In this document: one piece after another, positions 55,933 to 64,000 of the stretch
How the letters are laid out: each line of letters opens with the position of its first letter
Position numbering within the stretch: position 1 is the stretch's first letter
Source: Actinomadura hibisca NBRC 15177
GTDB taxonomy: Bacteria > Actinomycetota > Actinomycetes > Streptosporangiales > Streptosporangiaceae
Assembly (NCBI RefSeq): GCF_001552635.1
Contig: NZ_BCRO01000036.1
Coordinates: 1 to 64,000 of the forward strand
DNA: 64,000 nucleotides
Direction: 5' to 3'
The notes under the pieces: generated by a model
What the model saw: only the letters and a program-made list of their open reading frames with translations
What the model was told of the DNA's origin: nothing
Database searches by the model: none
Program-made: the position numbers and the translations under genes

Positions 55933-56895
55933 TCAGTCCGCCAGCACTTCGAGGAGCCGCTCGGCGTCCTCGGGCTTGAGCAGGCCCGCGCCCAGCGCGC
56001 GGTCGGCGGTGAGGCGGGCGAGCGCGACGTAGGCGCGGCGGCCCTCCGGGGAGTGCCGGGCCAGCTCGCCGACGTGGTCGGCGACGGTGCCCGCGTCGCC
56101 GCGCGCGACCGGCCCGGTCAGGCCGTCGATGCCGAGGCGCAGCGCGTTGTCCAGCGCCGCGCCCAGCAGCGGGCCCAGCATCCGGCCCGGCTCGTCGGCC
56201 CCGGCCTCGCGCAGCAGGTCCATCGACTCCACCACCAGCGTGACCAGGTGGTTGGCGCCCCCGGCCAGCGCCGCGTGATACAGCGGGCGGCGCTCCTCGG
56301 TGATCCAGACCGGCTCGCCGCCCATCTCCAGGACCAGCGCCTCGGCGACCGGGCGCAGCGGCTCGGGCGCGGTGACGCCGAAGGAGATGCCGTCCAGCCG
56401 GTCCACGTCGTCGGGCCGCCCGGTGAAGGTCATGACGGGATGCACCGCCAGCGGCAGCGCGCCCGCGCGGGTGAGGTCGTCGAGCGCCGCCGTGCCGTAG
56501 CGGCCGCTGGTGTGCAGGAACAGCTTGCCCGCGACCGGGACGCCGGTGGCGACCAGGCCCGCCGCCAGCTCGCGGAGCGCGTCGTCGGGGACGGTCAGCA
56601 GCACCAGGCTCGCGGCCGCCACGACCTCCTGCGGGGTGCCGAGGGCGACGCCGGGCAGGCGCTCGGCGGCGCGCCGCCGGGACGCCTCCGAGACCGCCGA
56701 GGCGGCCACGACGCGGTGCCCGGCGCGGTCGAGCGCGGCACCGAGCGCGGTGCCGACCCGTCCCGCGCCCACGACGCCCACGGTCAGCCGGGCGGGCCGG
56801 TCCTCGGGGCGCGGCTCGCCGGGGGCGGGCGACGGCGCGGGGGCGGGCCGGTCGGAAGCGGGCAGGTCGGAAGCCGACGTGGCGGGTGCGTCCAT
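55933..56895 (-). CDS. Rossmann-fold/DUF2520 dehydrogenase-like protein upstream of panC
   Basis: A 320-residue protein with an N-terminal NAD(P)-binding motif [17 protein letters not shown] (about 38-54) and a helical C-terminal DUF2520 domain ([20 protein letters not shown]). The fold resembles ketopantoate and 6-phosphogluconate-type dehydrogenases. In actinobacteria it sits next to panC, so it may supply the ketopantoate reductase step; this is a context-based inference. About 30 low-complexity residues precede the domain. The ATG at 56895 has a weak GGAAC site. Confidence 0.8.
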   Translation of the reverse strand: MDAPATSASDLPASDRPAPAPSPAPGEPRPEDRPARLTVGVVGAGRVGTALGAALDRAGHRVVAASAVSEASRRRAAERLPGVALGTPQEVVAAASLVLLTVPDDALRELAAGLVATGVPVAGKLFLHTSGRYGTAALDDLTRAGALPLAVHPVMTFTGRPDDVDRLDGISFGVTAPEPLRPVAEALVLEMGGEPVWITEERRPLYHAALAGGANHLVTLVVESMDLLREAGADEPGRMLGPLLGAALDNALRLGIDGLTGPVARGDAGTVADHVGELARHSPEGRRAYVALARLTADRALGAGLLKPEDAERLLEVLAD

Positions 56896-57196
56896 GGAAG
56901 TCGTTCCAGTCCTCAGGTGTAGGTACCGGACGTGCGCGACCCAGCGTACCCGCGGCCCGGCGACCGTCCGGCATCCCGGGCACTCTCTCATCTCAGTGAC
57001 CATACGAATACCAGGAGTCACAAGAGTCTCTGGTAACGCGCCACATTTGTGCCGTCACACAGAGCGACCTCTTGCCTTTGATCTTGCAGCGGGAGTAACT
57101 CTGGGTTGTGATGGCCGTCACGCAAGGTGAAGATGCGCGCACCGCGCTCACAAGGTGAAACCAGGGCGCTCCGCCCCCCGACGCTAGGGAGACACC
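56896..57196. other. 301-bp divergent promoter region
   Basis: It separates the DUF2520 gene from the chaplin-like gene. It contains a GTGA-TGGCCG-TCAC repeat (57108-57121) about 75 bp before the chaplin-like start. The middle is less GC-rich than usual, with several CTTTG/AGAGTCTC runs. No gene is seen. Confidence 0.45.
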
Positions 57197-57418
57197 GTGA
57201 TCAAGACCGCCCTCAAGACCGCCGCCGTCGCCGCCACCCTCGCCGGCTCCGCCCTCGCGGCGGGCCCCGCCATGGCCGGGACCAACAACCACGGAGAGGC
57301 GGTCGGCAACAACGTCAACGTCATGATCGTCGGAGGCTACGGGGTCACCTGCGGCTCGGTGTCGGTCGCCGGTCAGGCGAGCACCAACTGCAACGGCAAC
57401 GCGACCTGGAACGACTGA
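57197..57418 (+). CDS. Small secreted chaplin-like protein
   Basis: A 73-residue precursor with a clear signal peptide (MIKTALKTAAVAATLAGSAL, cleavage near AMA-G27). The mature part is short and hydrophobic: GNNVNVMIVGGYGVTCGS, with C52 and C65 13 residues apart. GN...VxVxxxxGVTCG...C parallels the chaplin pattern (GN...CGNxVxV...C), so I read it as a divergent chaplin, an amyloid surface protein of aerial hyphae. The GTG follows AGGGAGA. A strong hairpin follows the gene. Confidence 0.65.
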   Translation: MIKTALKTAAVAATLAGSALAAGPAMAGTNNHGEAVGNNVNVMIVGGYGVTCGSVSVAGQASTNCNGNATWND

Positions 57419-57437
57419 CGGGCCTTCCGTACACCGC

Positions 57438-57476
57438 CTCCGCCCCACCGCTACCCGTACGAGCGGTGGGGCGGAG
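57438..57476. terminator. Bidirectional terminator, 15-bp perfect stem
   Basis: CTCCGCCCCACCGCT (57438-57452) pairs perfectly with AGCGGTGGGGCGGAG (57462-57476). It lies between the chaplin-like gene and the convergent ABC permease gene and can end both. Confidence 0.85.
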
Positions 57477-57496
57477 CCCTGCGGGGCAGGTGCGGG

Positions 57497-60001
57497 TCAG
57501 TCGTGGGCGAGCGACTCCACGATCGACGCCTTGGCGGCGCGCCGCGCGGGCAGCACCGCGGCCAGCATCCCCGCCAGGCCCGCCAGCACGATGAACCCGG
57601 CGATCTGCCCGAACGGCACCGTGAACACCGAGTTCTCCGACATCGCCGTGGTGGCCGCCCAGCCGAACCCGATGCCCAGCACCACGCCGGTGAACGCGCC
57701 GATCACGGCCATCACCAGCGCCTCCACCGACAACATCCGGCGCAGCTGGCGGCGGGTGAGCCCGAGGGCCCGCAGCAGCGCCGACTCGCGGGTGCGCTCC
57801 ACCACCGACAACGTCAGCGTGTTGGCGATGCCGAACAGCGCGATGATCACCGCCAGGCCGAGCAGCCCCCCGAAGATCATCAGGATCATGTCCACCGCCT
57901 CGCTGATCTGCTCGCGCATCTCGGCCTGCGACCCGATCTGGGCCGTGGGGTAGGGCCGCGCGGCGTCCTCGATCGCCTGGCGCGCGGCGGCGGCGTCCAC
58001 CCCGTCGCGGGTCTTGGCGTAGATGGAGGTGGGGTCGCGGACGTCGAAGTAGCGGTCGAAGTCGGCGTCCGGCACCAGCAGGCCCGACAGCGGCACGTCG
58101 GCCCCGTAGACCCCGGCGATCCGCACCGGGACGGCGCCCTGCCGGGTGCTGATCCGCACGGTGTCCCCGGTCTTCACGTGGAGCGCCTCGGCGGTGAAGG
58201 CGTCGGTGAGGGCGGTGCCGGGCTTGAACGCCCCGGCCGAGCCGCTCTTGAAGGTCGGCTTGATGACGGTGCCCAGCGCGCCGTCGCTCAGCGTCGTCAC
58301 GTCCACCTTCTCCCGGCCCGCCTCGGTCTCCTTGCCGCGGGCCTCGATGACGGTGCTGAACTCCGGTCGTTGCCGCAGCGCCTGCGCCAGCGCGTGCGGG
58401 ACGCGGTGCTCCTTGCCGTCGGCCTTGAACTGAGCCTGCACCTGGAAGTCCACCGGGAACTGCTTGTCCATCTGCGCGTTGGACATCGCCTTGCCGCTGG
58501 CGGCGACCACCGCGAACAGGCTCATCAGCCCGACGCCGACGGTCAGCGCGATCGTGGTGGTGGCGGTCCGGCGCGGGGCACGCTGGGCGTTGGCCACCGC
58601 GAGCCGCGCGGGCACGCCGCCGACCTTCCCCGGCAGCGCGCCGACCAGACGGCTCAGCGGCCGCACCAGCGCGGGCATCAGGATGATCACGCCGAGGAAG
58701 AACACCGTCCCGGCGGCCGCGACCACGTACATCGCGATGTCGCCCTTCTTCATGCCGAAGGTGCCGAACCCGCCGATCGCCGCGCCCAGCAGCAGGAAGA
58801 ACGCGGCCGCGACGGTGCGCGGCCAGCCGAGCCGGAACCGGCCCGTGCCCGGCTCCAGGTCCGAGCGCAGCGCCGCGACCGGCGCGATCCGGGTGGCGGC
58901 GCGGGCGGGCAGCACCGCCGACACCACCGTCACCAGCACGCCGACCAGCAGGCCGACCGCCACCGTGCGCGGCGCGAGCGTGGCCCCGGTCTCGGGCAGG
59001 TGCGCGCCGAGGAGGTTGAACAGCGCGAGCGCGCCCGCGCCCAGCCCCAGCCCGACGACCAGGCCCAGCAGCGAGCCGACCAGGCCGACCACGACCGACT
59101 CCGCCAGCACGCTGCCGAACACCTGGCGGCGGGTCGCGCCGACGCAGCGCAGCAGCGCCATCTCGCGCATCCGCTGCGCGATGAGGATCGAGAAGGTGTT
59201 GTAGATGACCAGGGCCGACACCAGCATCGCGACCACGCCGAAGACCAGCAGCCCGGCGCGGATCATCTTGGTGTCGGCGCCGGCGGACCTGGCCAGCTTC
59301 GCGGCCAGCTCCTCGCCGGTCAGCACGTCCTGGGCGCCGCCCGCGGCCCGCGCGACGGCGGCGCGGTCGCCGCCCACGACGTCGATCTCGCCGAACGTCT
59401 TCGCGCCGGTCATCCGCACGGCGGTGGCCGGGTCGAACCCGACCGCGCCGCGCGTGGAGGCGTCGGCGTCGATGCCGAAGTCCAGCAGGCCGACGACGGT
59501 GAAGCGGCGCGGCCGGTCGCGGTGGTCGAGGACCGTGACGGCCTGCCCGACGCCGAACTTCTCGCGCTCGGCGGTGCGGGAGTCGAGCACGACCTCGTTG
59601 GGCCCGGAGGGAACCCGGCCCTTGTCCACCTCGTAGCGCAGCAACCGCCCGGACGGGACGGTCTTGGCGGCGGTGGGCATGTCGCCGAGCGCCTTGCCAT
59701 TGCGGCCGAGCAGCGGGGCGTTCCCGTCGATCAGCCCCTGCGCCTCGGTGACGCCGGGCACCCCGCGCACCTTGGCGAGCACCCCGACCGGCACGCCCTT
59801 CTCGTCCGGCCCGGACTTCGGCACGACCGCCAGGTCCACCTTGCCGGCGGAACGGGCGAAGGTCTCGTCCACGCCCTTGTCGATGGTGTCGGTCAGCACG
59901 AACGTGCCGGCGATGAACCCGACGCCCAGCGTGATGGCGAGGCCCGTCAGCAGCAGCCTCAGCTTGTGGGCCCGCAGGCCCGCCAGCGCGGTCTTCAGCA
60001 C
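57497..60001 (-). CDS. Two-module FtsX/MacB-type ABC transporter permease
   Basis: An 834-residue permease with two FtsX modules. It has an N-terminal helix (LRLLLTGLAITLGVGFIAGTF), a periplasmic domain (about 40-245), three helices near 250-370, then a further helix pair and second periplasmic domain (about 430-690), and three final helices. Coupling motifs are MREMALLRCVGATRRQ and RTRESALLRALGLTRRQ. Such long permeases export lipids, peptides or antibiotics, or control hydrolases. It follows the ATPase gene by 7 nt. A two-component system lies upstream, 1 kb away. Confidence 0.93.
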   Translation of the reverse strand: MLKTALAGLRAHKLRLLLTGLAITLGVGFIAGTFVLTDTIDKGVDETFARSAGKVDLAVVPKSGPDEKGVPVGVLAKVRGVPGVTEAQGLIDGNAPLLGRNGKALGDMPTAAKTVPSGRLLRYEVDKGRVPSGPNEVVLDSRTAEREKFGVGQAVTVLDHRDRPRRFTVVGLLDFGIDADASTRGAVGFDPATAVRMTGAKTFGEIDVVGGDRAAVARAAGGAQDVLTGEELAAKLARSAGADTKMIRAGLLVFGVVAMLVSALVIYNTFSILIAQRMREMALLRCVGATRRQVFGSVLAESVVVGLVGSLLGLVVGLGLGAGALALFNLLGAHLPETGATLAPRTVAVGLLVGVLVTVVSAVLPARAATRIAPVAALRSDLEPGTGRFRLGWPRTVAAAFFLLLGAAIGGFGTFGMKKGDIAMYVVAAAGTVFFLGVIILMPALVRPLSRLVGALPGKVGGVPARLAVANAQRAPRRTATTTIALTVGVGLMSLFAVVAASGKAMSNAQMDKQFPVDFQVQAQFKADGKEHRVPHALAQALRQRPEFSTVIEARGKETEAGREKVDVTTLSDGALGTVIKPTFKSGSAGAFKPGTALTDAFTAEALHVKTGDTVRISTRQGAVPVRIAGVYGADVPLSGLLVPDADFDRYFDVRDPTSIYAKTRDGVDAAAARQAIEDAARPYPTAQIGSQAEMREQISEAVDMILMIFGGLLGLAVIIALFGIANTLTLSVVERTRESALLRALGLTRRQLRRMLSVEALVMAVIGAFTGVVLGIGFGWAATTAMSENSVFTVPFGQIAGFIVLAGLAGMLAAVLPARRAAKASIVESLAHD

Positions 60002-60008
60002 GGCCGCC

Positions 60009-60785
60009 TCACCCGCCCAGGCTCTTGAGCCGGTCCAGCACGGTGTCGGGCGTGGGCTGGAACAGCTCGGTGACGATCCGGCCGTCGCGCAGGAACACCA
60101 CGCGGTCGGCGTAGGAGGCGGCGACCGGGTCGTGGGTCACCATGACGATGGTCCGGCCCATCTCACGCACCGAGGAGCGCAGGAAGCCCAGCACCTCGGC
60201 GCCCGCGCGGGAGTCCAGGTTGCCGGTCGGCTCGTCCGCGAAGATCACCTCGGGCCGCGCCACCAGCGCCCGCGCGCAGGCGACGCGCTGCTGCTGGCCA
60301 CCGGACAGCTCGGCGGGCCGGTGGCCGAGCCGGTCGCGCAGCCCGACCACGTCGACGACCTGGTCGAACCACGCCCGGTCCGGCTTGCGCCCGGCCAGCT
60401 CCAGCGGCAGCAGGATGTTCTGCTCGGCGGTGAGGGTGGGCAGCAGGTTGAACGCCTGGAAGACGAAGCCGACGCGCTCGCGGCGGAGCATCGTGAGCTG
60501 CTTGTCGCTCATGCCGGTGATCTCGGCGTCGCCGATGCGCACCCGGCCCTCGGTGACGGTGTCCAGCCCGGCCAGGCAGTGCATCAGCGTGGACTTGCCG
60601 GACCCGGACGGTCCCATGATCGCGGTGAACGCGCCGCGGGCGAAGCCGACGCCGACGCCGCGCAGGGCGTGCACGGCCGCGTCCCCCGCCCCGTACACCT
60701 TGGACACCTGGACGGCCTCGACGGCCGGCGGCGCGGCGGCGGGCGTGCCGCCGGCCGGCGGTGGGGCGGCGAACGTGCTGGTCAC
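60009..60785 (-). CDS. ABC transporter ATP-binding protein (MacB/LolD class)
   Basis: A 258-residue ATPase. Walker A GPSGSGKSTLMH, signature LSGGQQQRVACARAL, Walker B VIFADEPTGNLDSR and H-loop VTHDPVAA are intact. It partners the two-module permease downstream. The GTG at 60785 is chosen because GGAGGA stands 6 nt before it; the upstream frame to 60815 has no site. The C-terminal tail (TPDTVLDRLKSLGG) is usual for this class. Confidence 0.94.
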   Translation of the reverse strand: MTSTFAAPPPAGGTPAAAPPAVEAVQVSKVYGAGDAAVHALRGVGVGFARGAFTAIMGPSGSGKSTLMHCLAGLDTVTEGRVRIGDAEITGMSDKQLTMLRRERVGFVFQAFNLLPTLTAEQNILLPLELAGRKPDRAWFDQVVDVVGLRDRLGHRPAELSGGQQQRVACARALVARPEVIFADEPTGNLDSRAGAEVLGFLRSSVREMGRTIVMVTHDPVAASYADRVVFLRDGRIVTELFQPTPDTVLDRLKSLGG

Positions 60786-61163
60786 GATGACTCCTCCGTG
60801 GAACTGTGCGGACACCGACCACGTTAGGAATCTTGTGAGCCGCCGCCATCGACCGCGCGGCCACGCTTGGCGTCAGCACTGAGGCCGGTCGGCGGCGCGG
60901 CGTGCGACCTGAGTCGTACACCGCCGTCAGCCCCGGAGGCGATCTCCCCGGCCCGCCGAGCTTCCCGAACTCCCTGGGCTCCCCGAGCCCCGCGCTCCCC
61001 CGGGCGCGCGAAAGCGCCGGGACCCGGGTGGCTGGGGTCGCCGGCGCTGCCGCGTTCTCGGTCGTTCGGCGGCGCGCGGGGGCGCGCCGCGGGCCGGCCG
61101 CTCCCGCCCCGCGCCGATCAGGCTGATCAGGCCGATCGGCGCCGCGGGCGGGCGGCCGGTCGG
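60786..61163. other. 378-bp intergenic region, no gene seen
   Basis: It lies between the chaplin gene and the exporter ATPase, both on the minus strand. The part near the ATPase must hold its promoter; the middle (60950-61160) is GC-rich with many short palindromes (GCCGGGACCCGGG, GGCCGGCCGC). I see no coding frame, RNA gene or clear operator. Confidence 0.4.
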
Positions 61164-61421
61164 TCAGTGGTGCTTGTGGTGGCCGGGGGCGTGCCCGACG
61201 ACCGACGCGCCGCCCTGGCAGCCGGACCCGGCGATGCCGAGCACGGCCACCGAGTTGCCGCAGACGTTGATCGGGATGGAGATCGGGGCGATGATCTGGT
61301 TGCCCGAGAGCACCCCGTGGGAGCCGTCGGTGTGGATGTCGGCGTTGGCGGGCGCGGCGGCCAGGACCGAGCCGGTGACGGCAAAGGCGAGAACGCCGGT
61401 CGCGGCGAGCTTCTTGAGCAT
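61164..61421 (-). CDS. Short chaplin
   Basis: An 85-residue chaplin precursor. Signal peptide about 1-27 (VLAFAVTGSVLAAAPANA). The chaplin domain reads GNQIIAPISIPINVCGNSVAVLGIAG with C54 and C68, expected to form one disulphide. Unusually, a His-rich tail (GHAPGHHKHH) follows. Chaplins coat aerial hyphae and spores as amyloid fibres; in Streptomyces their genes need BldN, encoded 52 kb away. The ATG follows GGGAGGATCACC. Confidence 0.92.
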   Translation of the reverse strand: MLKKLAATGVLAFAVTGSVLAAAPANADIHTDGSHGVLSGNQIIAPISIPINVCGNSVAVLGIAGSGCQGGASVVGHAPGHHKHH

Positions 61422-61586
61422 GGTGATCCTCCCGTACGTGGGGCCCCGGAGGGCCCTACTGACTTGCACCTCGGTCACGTCCCCGCCAGGGGACGTTCAC
61501 GTACGGTAGTTATCCAGCTACCCATGGGTAAGGGAAACGCAAACCGCCGGTCAACCTCAAACAGTCACCTCAGGGTGATGAAACCG

Positions 61587-62273
61587 TTACGGCGAGTTGC
61601 CGGTTTGGCCGCTCTTGACCAGACCTGTCTCGTAGGCGAACACCACCGCCTGCACCCGGTCGCGCAGCTCCAGCTTCATCAGGATGCGCCCCATGTGCGT
61701 CTTGACCGTCGCCTCGGAGACGTAGAGCCGCCCGGCGACCTCGGCGTTGGACAACCCGCGCGCCACCAGCAGCAGCACCTCGCGCTCGCGGTCGGTCAGC
61801 GTCTCCAGCGCGCCGGTGCGGCGGTCGCCGTCGTCGGGCAGGTGCAGCGCGAACCGGTCCAGCAGCCGCCGCGTCGTGCTGGGCGCCACCACCGCGTCGC
61901 CCGAGTGCACCGCGCGGATGGCCTCGATGAGCTGGGCGGGCCCGGCGTCCTTCAGCAGGAAGCCGCCCGCGCCCGCCTTGATCGCGGCGAACGCGTACTC
62001 GTCCAGGTCGAAGGTGGTCAGGATGATCACCTTGGGCCCGCCCGCCGCCACGATCCGGCCGGTGGCCTCGATGCCGTCCATGCGCGGCATCCGCACGTCC
62101 ATCAGCACCACGTCGGCCGGGATGGTGCGCAGCAGCTCCAGCGCCTGCGCCCCGTCCCCGGCCTCCCCGGCCACCTCGATGTCGGGCTGGGCGTCCAGCA
62201 CCATCGTGAAACCCGTCCGCACCAGCTCCTGGTCATCGACCAGGAGCACCCGGATCGGCCGCTCCTCGTTCAC
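61587..62273 (-). CDS. NarL/LuxR-family response regulator
   Basis: A 228-residue response regulator. The receiver domain (about 6-125) has acidic D13-D14 and the phosphorylation site D59 in VLMDVRMPRMDG, with the Lys in LLKDAGP. The LuxR HTH (about 165-225) reads LTDREREVLLLVARGLSNAEVAGRL. Its GTG start overlaps the kinase stop (GTGA), so it pairs with that kinase. Targets may include the nearby ABC exporter, a common arrangement. Confidence 0.95.
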   Translation of the reverse strand: MNEERPIRVLLVDDQELVRTGFTMVLDAQPDIEVAGEAGDGAQALELLRTIPADVVLMDVRMPRMDGIEATGRIVAAGGPKVIILTTFDLDEYAFAAIKAGAGGFLLKDAGPAQLIEAIRAVHSGDAVVAPSTTRRLLDRFALHLPDDGDRRTGALETLTDREREVLLLVARGLSNAEVAGRLYVSEATVKTHMGRILMKLELRDRVQAVVFAYETGLVKSGQTGNSP

Positions 62274-63472
62274 GTCCGTGCCTCCTCGCGCACCGGTATC
62301 CGGGCGATCACCTCGAAGCCGCCGCCCCCGCGGGGCGCGGCCACCACCTCGCCGCCGTAGACGGCGACGCGCTCGCGCATCCCGACCAGGCCGTGGCCCC
62401 GGCCGTCGCCGACGGCGGCGGCGCCGCGGCCGTCGTCGCTCACCCGGACCTCGATCATGTCGTCGCCGTAGTCCAGCGCGACCCGGGCCGTGGCGCGCGG
62501 GCCGCCGTGCTTGAGGGTATTGGTCAGCGCCTCCTGGACGATCCGGAAGACCGTCACCTGGCGGCCCTCCGACACCCGCGCCGGCTCCCCCGCCACCCGC
62601 AGCTCCACCGCCAGGCCCGCGTCGCGCACCTGGTCGACCAGCTCGGCGAGCTGGTCCGCGCCCGGTTGCGGCGCGTAGCCGCCGCCCTCGTCGCCCTCGC
62701 GCAGCACGCCGAGCAGCCGCCGCATCTCGGCGAGCGCGGTGCGGCCGGTCGCCGCGATCGTCTCCAGCGCCTTGCGGGCGCGGGCCGGGTCGGAGTCGAT
62801 CGCGAACGACGCGCCGTCGGCCTGCACGATGATCACGCTGACGTTGTGCGCGACCACGTCGTGCAGCTCGCGGGCGATGCGGGCGCGCTCGGTGTCGCGG
62901 GCGGCCCGCAGCTCGTTCTCGCGGTCGCGCTCCAGCCGGGCGGCGCGCTCCTCCAACGAGCTGAGGTAGGCGCGGCGCGTCCTCATGTGCAGGCCGAGCA
63001 CCCACACGCCGACGAGCACCACGACCAGGAACACCAGCGGTTCGCGCATCTCCGACATCGGCAGATCCCGGTCGTATTGCACCCACTGCTGCCACGACTC
63101 CAGCACCGCGCCGACCAGCCCGGCCGCCAGCGCCGCGAGGCTCCAGCGGAAGGAGCGGTAGGCGGTGACGGTGTAGAGCCCGATGAGCAGCGCGACGTCG
63201 CCGGGCAGCAGGGCGATCCACCGCGTCCACTGCACCAGGCAGGCCAGCGCGATGATCGTGAAGGTGGCGAGCGGCCAGCGGCGGCGCCACACCAGCGGCA
63301 GCAACATGGCCGCGCTCAGCGCCCAGTACTCGGGCACCGAGGCGTTGCGGAGGCCGAACACCTCCCCGATCGTGCGCGCCTGGATCACCGTGAGCAGCAG
63401 GAGCGGCGCCATGAAGGCGGCGTCGACCAGCGCGGGCCTGCCGCGCCACCAGTCCCAGACTCTGCCGACCAT
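62270..63472 (-). CDS. DesK-type sensor histidine kinase
   Basis: A 400-residue membrane kinase. Five or six helices fill about 18-160 (for example FMAPLLLLTVIQA, LVFLVVVLVGVWVLGLH). The HisKA_3 domain carries H204 in ELHDVVAHNVSVII, and the HATPase domain has the N box QEALTNTLKHG and G boxes DDGRG and GHGLVGMRERV. No large outside domain is present, so it probably senses membrane state. It is coupled to the regulator gene. Confidence 0.94.
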   Translation of the reverse strand: MVGRVWDWWRGRPALVDAAFMAPLLLLTVIQARTIGEVFGLRNASVPEYWALSAAMLLPLVWRRRWPLATFTIIALACLVQWTRWIALLPGDVALLIGLYTVTAYRSFRWSLAALAAGLVGAVLESWQQWVQYDRDLPMSEMREPLVFLVVVLVGVWVLGLHMRTRRAYLSSLEERAARLERDRENELRAARDTERARIARELHDVVAHNVSVIIVQADGASFAIDSDPARARKALETIAATGRTALAEMRRLLGVLREGDEGGGYAPQPGADQLAELVDQVRDAGLAVELRVAGEPARVSEGRQVTVFRIVQEALTNTLKHGGPRATARVALDYGDDMIEVRVSDDGRGAAAVGDGRGHGLVGMRERVAVYGGEVVAAPRGGGGFEVIARIPVREEART

Positions 63473-63581
63473 GGGACCAGCCTACGATCACGCAGGTCAG
63501 GCCCCATCAATCCCATGGTGGACCCGGGTCCGCCCTAAGGAGTAGTCCGCCGGGGAGCGCGCGCCCGGTAACGTCGCTGTC

Positions 63582-64000
63582 GTGGCCGCATGGACGACCT
63601 GGCGCGACGCCATGGAGCAGGCGCTTTACGGGCAGGGCGGGTTCTACCGGCGCGGGGAGCGCCCCGCCGAGCACTTCCGCACCTCGGTGCACGCCTCGCC
63701 GCGGTTCGCGGCGGCGGTGGCGCGGCTGCTGGCGGAGGTGGACGTACTGCTCGGCCGCCCCGGGCGGCTGGACCTGGTGGACGTCGGCGCGGGTTGCGGC
63801 GGGTTGCTGGTCGAGATCCTCGGCTCGGCGTCCCCGGAGCTGGCGGCGCGGCTCAACCCGGTCGCGGTGGAGATCGCGCCGCGCCCGGCGGACGTGCCGG
63901 AGGCGATCACGTGGCGGCCCGACCCGCCCGACGCCGTGACCGGGCTGGTCGTCGCCAACGAGTGGCTCGACAACGTCCCCCTCGACGTCGTGGAGCAGAC
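63582..64000 (+). CDS. SAM-dependent methyltransferase, MidA/NDUFAF7-like (partial, cut by window end)
   Basis: The frame opens at GTG 63582 and is still open at the window end (139 codons visible). It begins MAAWTTWRDAMEQALYGQGG, with the MidA-like N-terminal GFYRRGERPAEHFRTSVH, motif I LVDVGAGCGGLLVEIL and ANEWLDNVPLDVVE, matching the class that methylates an arginine in complex I assembly or related actinobacterial proteins. The GTG stands 7 nt after TAACGT without a ribosome site, so the start is probably leaderless. It diverges from the histidine kinase gene. Confidence 0.82.
   Translation, partial: MAAWTTWRDAMEQALYGQGGFYRRGERPAEHFRTSVHASPRFAAAVARLLAEVDVLLGRPGRLDLVDVGAGCGGLLVEILGSASPELAARLNPVAVEIAPRPADVPEAITWRPDPPDAVTGLVVANEWLDNVPLDVVEQ

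Noticed and set aside
61586..61591. CGTAAC hexamer upstream of the chaplin as a BldN -35 element
   Set aside because: No matching -10 at about 16 bp, and it overlaps the end of the response-regulator gene. The BldN consensus is from memory only.

Overview
The window is high-GC chromosomal DNA of a filamentous, sporulating actinobacterium. Genes are dense, many start at GTG or TTG, and the marker set includes Lsr2, ClpC, a BldN-type sigma factor, chaplins, bS22, DisA, an F420-type oxidoreductase and a rex-hemACDB operon. The gene content suggests Actinomadura or a relative in the Streptosporangiales, but the species cannot be fixed from the sequence. I saw no rRNA, tRNA, insertion sequence, prophage or CRISPR array.

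Layout. 1-7 kb: an orphan prim-pol-like gene, then the haem operon rex-hemA-hemC-cobA/hemD-hemB on the minus strand, with a Rex operator inside the rex promoter. 7-16 kb: a glutaredoxin and a membrane/ABM-domain protein; the sigma factor BldN with a small downstream gene and a HAD phosphatase; an acyltransferase, an epimerase and bS22; an excisionase-type HTH gene; an AcuC deacetylase coupled to a phosphatase-family protein. 16-28 kb: an HSL-type esterase, a MacB-like tripartite exporter, proC and proline dehydrogenase, an F420-type oxidoreductase, an LCP protein, and an operon of sugar-phosphate isomerase, TetR and a two-gene ABC exporter with a palindrome on the ATPase start codon. 28-40 kb: a methyltransferase, a hydrolase, radA, disA, mutY, a PucR regulator, an adenosine deaminase-like enzyme, a winged-helix/nucleotidyltransferase protein and an amidase. 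40-48 kb: clpC with two ClgR-like boxes, lsr2 with a 955-bp gene-free upstream region, two RDD membrane proteins, a stand-alone N-acetylglutamate synthase, and an NlpC/P60 cell-wall hydrolase behind a c-di-AMP riboswitch. 48-57 kb: a LuxR-type HTH protein, a LacI regulator, lysS, coaX, nadC, nadB, panD, panC and a Rossmann/DUF2520 gene. 57-64 kb: a chaplin-like secreted protein, an FtsX-type ABC exporter, a short chaplin, a two-component system, and the start of a MidA-like methyltransferase cut by the window end.

How the genes work together. Three themes recur. Redox-controlled tetrapyrrole synthesis is served by Rex and the hem genes. Cofactor synthesis is served by nadBC, panCD and coaX. 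Development and the cell envelope are served by BldN, chaplins, LCP, an amidase and the NlpC/P60 hydrolase. DisA (c-di-AMP synthesis) and a c-di-AMP riboswitch (sensing) lie 14 kb apart, so one signal could link DNA status to cell-wall hydrolysis.

The intergenic regions hold several perfect inverted repeats not explained by the genes. The strongest lie upstream of the N-acetylglutamate synthase, between the PucR gene and its neighbour, on the ABC ATPase start codon, and in the hemB terminator region. At least seven genes have a TAnnnT-like -10 element only 6-8 nt before the start codon, which suggests leaderless transcripts.
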